From the NCBI GenBank assembly GCA_007126995.1, contig SLAD01000112.1, forward strand, positions 1 to 13,573: 13,573 nt of DNA, given 5' to 3'. A program made the translations under genes and the position numbers. The notes beneath the pieces are model-generated. The model saw only the letters and a list, made by a program, of their open reading frames with translations. It had not been told where the DNA came from and searched no databases. Origin of the DNA: Kiritimatiellia bacterium (lineage in GTDB: Bacteria; Verrucomicrobiota; Kiritimatiellia; SLAD01). How positions within the stretch are numbered: the stretch's first letter is position 1; every line of letters starts with the position of its first letter. This document shows, one piece after another, positions 1 to 6,858 of this stretch.

Positions 1-1671
1 GATCTCGCGCAGCGTGTCTGCATCACCGGTCTGGATGTGCAGCCCCACCAGATGATAAATCTTCTGCCACGCCCACTGCCGCCGCAAATCGGCGGACCCG
101 GTCCGGCCTTCCTCGAAATCCAGCGGAAACAGCATGTCTTTCAAGGCTTCACCCGAGTGGCCAATGATCTGAACGACGGCTTGGTGCTGGTCTGTCGGCA
201 CGCGGCCATAGAGCGAAAGCGGACGGTCGAGAAACAGATGCGTGGGCCGTGCCGGATACATTTCCAGGCCTTCCGCCCCAGCCACCCGCCAACGTAGAAA
301 AGTCAGAACTGGACGACGCAGTTCTGCCGCCATCTGAGCCATCGATACCGGCAATTGCGCGCGCTCCCGGGTCATAATGGCGTCGCCACGATTCTTGTAA
401 CTGAGGAAATCCAACAGATACTCGTTAATGACCGGCCCGCCGCCCACCGCGAAGACCGAAACGTTTCCGGCATTGTGCGTGGAGAACTGTTCCAGAATAC
501 GGTTGCTGTCGACTACTCCCGTTGTCGGGATGCCGTCGCTGACCAATATCGCAATCACCGGGCGACCGGGATCGACCTCCAGATCCAATAAGGGGGCAAG
601 TGAAGCAAAGACATCCGTGCCCCCTTGCGCCCGCATCTGTTCGATAAAGGTCGCCGCGCGTAAACGGCTACGGGGACCAACGGGCGTGAGTTGGCCAAAG
701 GCCCGGCTCAGCTCGTCGCGGAAGGCCCACAAATCAAACCGATCCCCTTCTGCAAGCGTCCGCAACCATTCGTGCATGCCGATCTTGCATTGATCAATCG
801 TGCCTTGGGTCATGCTGGCGGAGGCATCCTGAATCAACAACACATCCTTCGGCAAGACCGGTAAGGCTTCCGCCCCCGCCCGGCGAATTTGAATCTGGAA
901 ATAGCGATGGGCGGGGTCCTGAGGGTCCGTAAAGACCGTCAACTCCAACGCCAGCAGGTTCTCAATCGCCGCGACCTCGCGGATTTCATCGGGCTCTTCG
1001 GGCAAGGCATCGAGGGGATCGATACTGCGCGTCGACGGCTCGTCCACCACATGCTCTTCGGCATCACGCACGCCAGCCTGCTGGGCCCTGAGCCAGCCCT
1101 GTCCCCGCGCCTCGGCCAAGGCATCGACCGACTCCGTGGGCAGCGCCAGATCGGGCGCCATTGCCAATCGATCCACATCTGGCAATAGACGGCGCGGCAA
1201 GGCCGCCACTTCGTCGGGCACGATGCGATCCCGGATATGCAGCAGATCCTGCCGCGCATCCCAATGCTCGCGCTCCGTGGGTGGCGCGGGCTCCACCAAG
1301 GCGGTGTCCTCGCCCGCGAGCGGCATCAGAGGATCGATCGGGTCGGGCGGCAACCATTCCTCCAGTAACGCCTCAAATGCGCTGGCGGGGATAGGCTCCG
1401 CCCGTAGCAAGGCCGGATCCCGAGGCTGAAACCGGGGTGGACGCTCGAACTCCGGGCGTGTATCGACGCGCACATCACCCAACACCAGCGGACGTAATCG
1501 GGCGGTCTCATCGAGATCGGGTATGCGCCCGACGGGAACCGGCGGGAAACGAGTGATCGCGACGACATGCAGCAGCACCGAGGCCATCACGGCAAGCAGA
1601 GCCGCCCATTGATGGCGAGCCGGGGCTCGATCCCATCCTACACCGGTACTGCTTTGCCTGTGGTGCCCCAT
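1..1671 (-). CDS. Membrane-anchored von Willebrand factor A (VWA) domain protein, C-terminus cut by the window edge
   Basis: The reading frame is open from an ATG at 1671 to base 1, giving 557 residues with no stop, so the gene continues past the left edge. Residues about 22-39 form one hydrophobic segment after a short basic N-terminus, suggesting an inner-membrane anchor with the rest outside the cytoplasm. Residues about 45-250 are proline- and acid-rich with no recognised fold. A VWA domain starts near 275. It has a complete metal-ion-dependent adhesion site: DASAS at 282-286, threonine 352 in GGTD, and aspartate 379 in VSDG. VWA domains bind protein ligands through this metal. The later QWAWQKIYHL stretch (532-541) recalls the helix after the VWA domain in VIT/VWA (inter-alpha-trypsin-inhibitor-like) proteins. 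The start is 12 bases after the rho stop, in the same frame; the likely ribosome site AAGGA lies in the end of rho. Domain call firm; ligand and function unknown. Confidence 0.85.
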   Translation of the reverse strand, partial: MGHHRQSSTGVGWDRAPARHQWAALLAVMASVLLHVVAITRFPPVPVGRIPDLDETARLRPLVLGDVRVDTRPEFERPPRFQPRDPALLRAEPIPASAFEALLEEWLPPDPIDPLMPLAGEDTALVEPAPPTEREHWDARQDLLHIRDRIVPDEVAALPRRLLPDVDRLAMAPDLALPTESVDALAEARGQGWLRAQQAGVRDAEEHVVDEPSTRSIDPLDALPEEPDEIREVAAIENLLALELTVFTDPQDPAHRYFQIQIRRAGAEALPVLPKDVLLIQDASASMTQGTIDQCKIGMHEWLRTLAEGDRFDLWAFRDELSRAFGQLTPVGPRSRLRAATFIEQMRAQGGTDVFASLAPLLDLEVDPGRPVIAILVSDGIPTTGVVDSNRILEQFSTHNAGNVSVFAVGGGPVINEYLLDFLSYKNRGDAIMTRERAQLPVSMAQMAAELRRPVLTFLRWRVAGAEGLEMYPARPTHLFLDRPLSLYGRVPTDQHQAVVQIIGHSGEALKDMLFPLDFEEGRTGSADLRRQWAWQKIYHLVGLHIQTGDADTLREI

Positions 1672-1683
1672 GACGCTACATAC

Positions 1684-3117
<1,434 letters not shown>

Positions 3118-3120
3118 AGT

Positions 3121-3759
3121 TCATCTCTCCTTCTTCAAGATCATCGCCGCCACCTGGCGGGTGGATGTCATCAAATCTTCTAAACTCCCGTTATTCTCAA
3201 TCACATAGTCCGCGTGCTCGCGCTTCCGCTCGATTGGCCACTGAGCGGCCATCCGCTGGCGCGCCTGTTGCTCGGTCATGCCGCGCGCGGCCAAGCGCAC
3301 CAGCGCCTGGTCCATAGCGGTGACCACGCAGAGCACGGTATCCATATCGCGCTCGGCGCCCACCTCGAACAAGAGCGGAATAATCACGGCTCCGGCAATC
3401 TGTTTCCGCCGTATGCCGTCCGCCCATGCCCGCCAGGCCTGCCGTACGGGCGGGTGCACGATGGCGTTCAGGGCTTCGCGCTCCGCCGGATCGCCAAACA
3501 CACGCTCACCGAGTCGGCGGCGATTAATCCGGCCATCCGCGTCCCGGATCGATTCGCCAAAGCGTTCGATCACGGCTGTGTAGGCCGGACCGGTCGGTTC
3601 GATCGCCGCATGCGCCATCGCGTCGGTATCGACCACCGCCCAACCGAGCCGGGCCAAACATCGGCCCACTTCACTCTTGCCGCAGCCGATCCCGCCAGTG
3701 ACCCCCAGAATCAAGCCGCCCGGGACCGCGAGGCCCCCCTTTGTCTTCTCACCCGCCAT
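3121..3759 (-). CDS. coaE: Dephospho-CoA kinase
   Basis: Catalyses the last step of coenzyme A synthesis, ATP-dependent phosphorylation of the ribose 3'-hydroxyl of dephospho-CoA, in the cytoplasm. The 212 residues are close to the usual length of about 200. The P-loop GGIGCGKS is at 22-29, the substrate-site DTD at 44-46, the conserved LNAIVHP at 97-103, and the IPLLFE strand at 127-132. The lid-type arginine-rich helix around RLAARGMTEQQARQRM (155-170) follows. About 15 residues precede the first strand, slightly more than in E. coli CoaE, so a later non-ATG start is possible; the only ribosome-site-like element, AGGA, lies 14 bases before the ATG. It begins 26 bases after the upstream membrane-protein gene, and its last codons carry the rho ribosome site, so coaE and rho are probably translationally coupled. 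Confidence 0.96.
   Translation of the reverse strand: MAGEKTKGGLAVPGGLILGVTGGIGCGKSEVGRCLARLGWAVVDTDAMAHAAIEPTGPAYTAVIERFGESIRDADGRINRRRLGERVFGDPAEREALNAIVHPPVRQAWRAWADGIRRKQIAGAVIIPLLFEVGAERDMDTVLCVVTAMDQALVRLAARGMTEQQARQRMAAQWPIERKREHADYVIENNGSLEDLMTSTRQVAAMILKKER
3127..3132 (-). promoter_or_regulatory. Ribosome binding site for rho, embedded in coaE
   Basis: AAGGAG encoded in the last codons of coaE lies nine bases before the rho ATG at 3117. It fixes the rho start and implies that coaE and rho are translated from one message. Confidence 0.75.
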
Positions 3760-3785
3760 ATCCAGCCAATCGATCCTCGCTCTGC

Positions 3786-5843
3786 CTATTCATCACCTTG
3801 CCGTTCCGGCGTATACTCGAATCCATCTTCACGCAGGGCGGTGACAACCCGGATGACCTCCTGTGCCCGGTACTGGCTGGGAAACAAAGCCAGCGCAGCC
3901 CAAGCCTGTTGTTGCGCCTCGTCCAAATCGCCCGCGGCCAACGCCCGTTCAGCATAGATCGTCAATTGGTCCGATCGCTCTTCATCCGCCTGCGGGATGA
4001 CCCTGAACAAGCGATACTTTCGATTACCCAGCTTGTATTCAAAATAGCGTACTTGGTGCGGTTCATATTCGAATCGCCGTGCCGCGGCCTCCACCGGAGG
4101 CACTAGCGCGTTGACAAAATAACGCATCTGCAATTCCGGATGCTGCGTAGCGAACTCCCCCAGGGCATAGATGTAATAGTATGCGCCGTGGGCGTCAGCC
4201 CAATCGCGGAAAGCTTCTTCATCTTTCTTGAACAATGTTGTTCCATACGATTCCACCCGCTCGCGGATATCCGGCGACTCAAACTTCGGGTGCAAAATCA
4301 CCGGGCTCTTTCCATACGCCCAAATCGACCCACTGACGCCGAAGTTGGCCAGCACGGGCCGCCCCATACCATTATCGCGCAACCACTCGGTGATCTCCGC
4401 CAGCTCGCGATAATACACGTTCGGGCGTCCCCATCTGCCGGGATCCTCCCACACCTGCATCGCTTCCATCGCCAAGCCCAACGGCAGCAACGCCCCCAAT
4501 ACGTAAATTGGCCACCTGCGGCTCCGCCAGACCGTTGCCCAGCACCATCCCAAACTCGCCGCTGCGAACAAGGCGAGGAAAACATGGAAGCGGACAAAAA
4601 GGATGAAAGCGACAAGCGAAACACCCAGACAAAAGAACAAATGGGAAGCACTCAGTAAACCGGTTGGTGACGATCTTCGCTGACGCGGTCGCGACCATAT
4701 CGCAGCGAGACAACTGATCAATATGAAAGGCAGCATAGCGGGGAAGAGCATCCAGGTCAAGCGCCACGTAGCAGAATCCAAGGCGGGCACCCACATGATA
4801 CGCTGGTTAAACGTGAGCAAGGACGGATCCACCGGTTTCTGATTAAGGAAACGCAGCTTGGCGATCAGCAGTTCGCCGAAATGACCGTAACTCGCCCCGT
4901 ACCCGTGCGGCACTATCACGAAAAGCAGTAGCGGCGCACAAGCGATCGCCACCCGCCCAGCCGCCTTCGAAACGCCCTTTCTGCGGGCAAGCTCCTGCAG
5001 TAGTACACCGTAAAATACCAGCAGGACCGGCCCCGCCCACAACCCATGGGCGCGATGGTAGGGCGAAATCAGCGCAACCAGCAGTAGCGCGAATCCCGGC
5101 AGGGCGTGCATGATAAAGCGGCTGCTGCCAGCAGCGTCCGGCTCACGAATCGCACGCAGGATGAAATAGATCAGCCAGAGCAGTGCATAGTACTGAATCA
5201 TGTCCCACGCGGCTAAAGCCAATCCCAGGCTTACGGCGGAGCCGATCGCGGCCAACCATACCGACCGCGATGACCTTGCCGGGTCGGCAAGGCCAATCTT
5301 TCGGTCTGTCCACGCCGCCAGGCCAAGATGCAATAACAGTAGCGGCAACGCCAAGGTTTCGCGCGACACTTCGATTCCGGACGAGCGAATCACCGCCGAG
5401 AGCGAAACGGCAAAAAAGAGACCGACGATCACGCCGCCCGAGCGGGAATCGGTCCCAACCCGAATCCACCATGCCATCAAAGGGGCGGTTAACGAAAACC
5501 AGGCGATCATAATCCAGCGCAGGCGCGTCGGTAACGGAACCGAATCCGGCAACAGTCGCGCCAGGCCGGCATATACATACTCCGCCATTACCGTGTCGGT
5601 GCGAAAGACGTCGATGCCTTCCGGATATTGAATCGTCGGCTCATGAGCGGGGATGCCTTCGCCCTCATACACCCGTTCCATCATGCGAAATTGGATGGCG
5701 CTCTCAAGCGTGAAGGGGAGTTCCCCCTCTAAGGCCTCAACATTGGCGCGCAGGACCGCGTACCGGGTGGCAAACGCCAACACAAACAGCACGAGCAGGG
5801 AGCCCACAAACAGATATGACTTCAACTTCATGACACACAACAC
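3786..5843 (-). CDS. Multi-spanning membrane protein resembling STT3/AglB-type oligosaccharyltransferase (GT-C fold), divergent
   Basis: 685 residues: about 12-13 hydrophobic segments between 9 and 460, then a soluble C-terminal part. The layout recalls STT3/AglB. An acidic residue (E47) follows the first membrane segment, then GIPAHEPTIQYPEGIDV (63-79), like the first external loop of that family. SGIEVSRETLALP (155-167) sits where STT3 has its DNE-type loop. A C-terminal block reads ITEWLRDNG, then NFGVSGSIWAYGKSPV, then EEAFRDWADAHGAYYYIY, matching the order around the STT3 WWDYG motif; however, WWDYG itself is not present and NFGVSGS (500-506) occupies its place. Residues 628-665 look like a TPR-type helical pair. 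The GTG start is chosen because TGAGGG lies nine bases upstream; an ATG at 5831 is the alternative but is 21 bases from that site. Inferred role: transfer of a lipid-linked sugar to surface protein. It may be another GT-C enzyme, or inactive. Confidence 0.6.
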   Translation of the reverse strand: MLCVMKLKSYLFVGSLLVLFVLAFATRYAVLRANVEALEGELPFTLESAIQFRMMERVYEGEGIPAHEPTIQYPEGIDVFRTDTVMAEYVYAGLARLLPDSVPLPTRLRWIMIAWFSLTAPLMAWWIRVGTDSRSGGVIVGLFFAVSLSAVIRSSGIEVSRETLALPLLLLHLGLAAWTDRKIGLADPARSSRSVWLAAIGSAVSLGLALAAWDMIQYYALLWLIYFILRAIREPDAAGSSRFIMHALPGFALLLVALISPYHRAHGLWAGPVLLVFYGVLLQELARRKGVSKAAGRVAIACAPLLLFVIVPHGYGASYGHFGELLIAKLRFLNQKPVDPSLLTFNQRIMWVPALDSATWRLTWMLFPAMLPFILISCLAAIWSRPRQRRSSPTGLLSASHLFFCLGVSLVAFILFVRFHVFLALFAAASLGWCWATVWRSRRWPIYVLGALLPLGLAMEAMQVWEDPGRWGRPNVYYRELAEITEWLRDNGMGRPVLANFGVSGSIWAYGKSPVILHPKFESPDIRERVESYGTTLFKKDEEAFRDWADAHGAYYYIYALGEFATQHPELQMRYFVNALVPPVEAAARRFEYEPHQVRYFEYKLGNRKYRLFRVIPQADEERSDQLTIYAERALAAGDLDEAQQQAWAALALFPSQYRAQEVIRVVTALREDGFEYTPERQGDE

Positions 5844-5852
5844 CAGCGCAAA

Positions 5853-5858
5853 CCCTCA
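5853..5858 (-). promoter_or_regulatory. Ribosome binding site selecting a GTG start
   Basis: TGAGGG lies nine bases before the GTG at 5843 but 21 bases before the next in-frame ATG at 5831. The spacing favours the GTG for the STT3-like gene. The element sits in the 35-base gap after the exonuclease stop. Confidence 0.5.
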
Positions 5859-5878
5859 GGTCCGGGAACTCTGGATCA

Positions 5879-6745
5879 CTAAAATAGTTCCGGCGCTTCC
5901 AGGGCTTTGGCCATCGAGGAAAATTCCATCTTGCGATAGAACGCAAGCAACGCCTGATGGTCAGGTCGCATTTCCCACTGCGCCCAGTCCAATACAACGG
6001 GCAGATCCGCTCGCAACGAGGTCATTTGCAGATTACGCCGCACCGCCGCTTCATGGTCGGCCAGGGCCTGCCGCAATTTTTCGCGCTCCACCTGTGACAA
6101 CTGCTGATAGAGCGCATCCAACGACCCAAACTGGTTAAGCAGTTTGGCGGCCGTCTTCGGCCCGATGCCGGGCACGCCCGGGATGTTATCGGCTGAATCA
6201 CCGATTAGGGCCAGCCACTCGGCAATCCGTTCAGGCCGCACGCCGGTTTTCAGCTCCACTTCCACCGGTCCCATCGGCTGATCGGACTTGGTGGGGGGAA
6301 TGACCGCGACCCGATCATCGACCAATTGAAAGAGATCCTTGTCGCTGGTCGCCAGCAACACCTCACCCGTCTGCTTCGCGAACACGGCTTGAGTGGCCAT
6401 GATGTCGTCGGCCTCTTCCCCATCGATTTGAATATCGGTGATGCCCGCCGCTGCCAGATATTCCCGAATCAACGGGAACTGAGCATTCAAGTCCGCTGGC
6501 ATCTCCTCGCGCTGCGCCTTGTAGGAGGGCAGCAAGGTCATACGCTCCGCCGGCAGCCCGCCATCGAATACGGTGCATAGATGGGTCGGCCGCCACTGCT
6601 GACAAAGTTGGTCCGTCATGCGGATAAAGCCATAAACCGCATTGGTAGCCATGCCGGCCTTGGTCGACAGTTCCCGAATCGCAAAAAAGGCGCGATAGGC
6701 GATAGCGTGGCCATCCAGCAATAGCAGTCGTGGAAGTGTTGTCAT
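5879..6745 (-). CDS. Stand-alone 5'-3' exonuclease (PolI N-terminal domain / FEN family)
   Basis: 288 residues forming a whole 5'-3' exonuclease domain, the structure-specific nuclease that removes RNA primers and flaps during lagging-strand synthesis and repair. Metal-binding acids are in place: D11 in LLLLDGH, D61 in VFDG (59-62), the EADD cluster at 111-114, SDKD at 134-137, and D183 and D186 in GDSADNIPG. The helix-three-turn-helix DNA-binding segment GVPGIGPKTAAKLL (190-203) follows. The frame ends in TAG shortly after FYRKMEFSSMAKAL, the helix that ends the exonuclease domain in PolI; no 3'-5' exonuclease or polymerase domain follows in any frame, as the next gene is a membrane protein 35 bases on. 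It is therefore complete as a small nuclease comparable to B. subtilis YpcP (about 296 aa), rather than PolI. No alternative start exists upstream (in-frame stop), and no good ribosome site precedes the ATG. Confidence 0.93.
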   Translation of the reverse strand: MTTLPRLLLLDGHAIAYRAFFAIRELSTKAGMATNAVYGFIRMTDQLCQQWRPTHLCTVFDGGLPAERMTLLPSYKAQREEMPADLNAQFPLIREYLAAAGITDIQIDGEEADDIMATQAVFAKQTGEVLLATSDKDLFQLVDDRVAVIPPTKSDQPMGPVEVELKTGVRPERIAEWLALIGDSADNIPGVPGIGPKTAAKLLNQFGSLDALYQQLSQVEREKLRQALADHEAAVRRNLQMTSLRADLPVVLDWAQWEMRPDHQALLAFYRKMEFSSMAKALEAPELF

Positions 6746-6800
6746 AGGAAAACGGATACGGTTTCGCCGAAGACACTAAACGCGACGAACCGACAGCGGT

Positions 6801-6828
6801 CAGGGGCAAGCTTGTCGACTTGCCCCTG
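6801..6828 (-). terminator. Perfect GC-rich inverted repeat after the secretin stop; possible terminator or processing hairpin
   Basis: CAGGGGCAAG (6801-6810) and CTTGCCCCTG (6819-6828) are exact reverse complements around an 8-base loop. After one mismatch the stem gains two more pairs (6798-6799 with 6830-6831). It lies 31 bases downstream of the secretin stop at 6859 and 56 bases before the exonuclease start. There is no T run on either side, so it is not a classical intrinsic terminator in either direction; it could pause polymerase, protect the 3' end of the pilus mRNA, or act with Rho. The loop also contains short palindromes (CAAGCTTG and GTCGAC). Confidence 0.45.
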
Positions 6829-6858
6829 TCCCCAACCTCAGCTGCGACCGTGGACCGA

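Noticed and set aside
939..1357. Short minus-strand open frames inside the VWA gene region (939-1259 and 1064-1357)
   Set aside because: They lie in other frames within the continuous VWA reading frame, are Arg-rich and lack motifs.
3214..3957. 247-codon plus-strand open frame opposite coaE and the STT3-like gene
   Set aside because: It spans two convincing minus-strand genes and their junction; no motif or ribosome site supports it.
5879..6745. Possibility that the exonuclease is a truncated or frameshifted polA with remnants downstream
   Set aside because: No polymerase or proofreading motif appears in any frame downstream; the following 35 bases lead straight into the membrane-protein gene. 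It is treated as a complete stand-alone domain.
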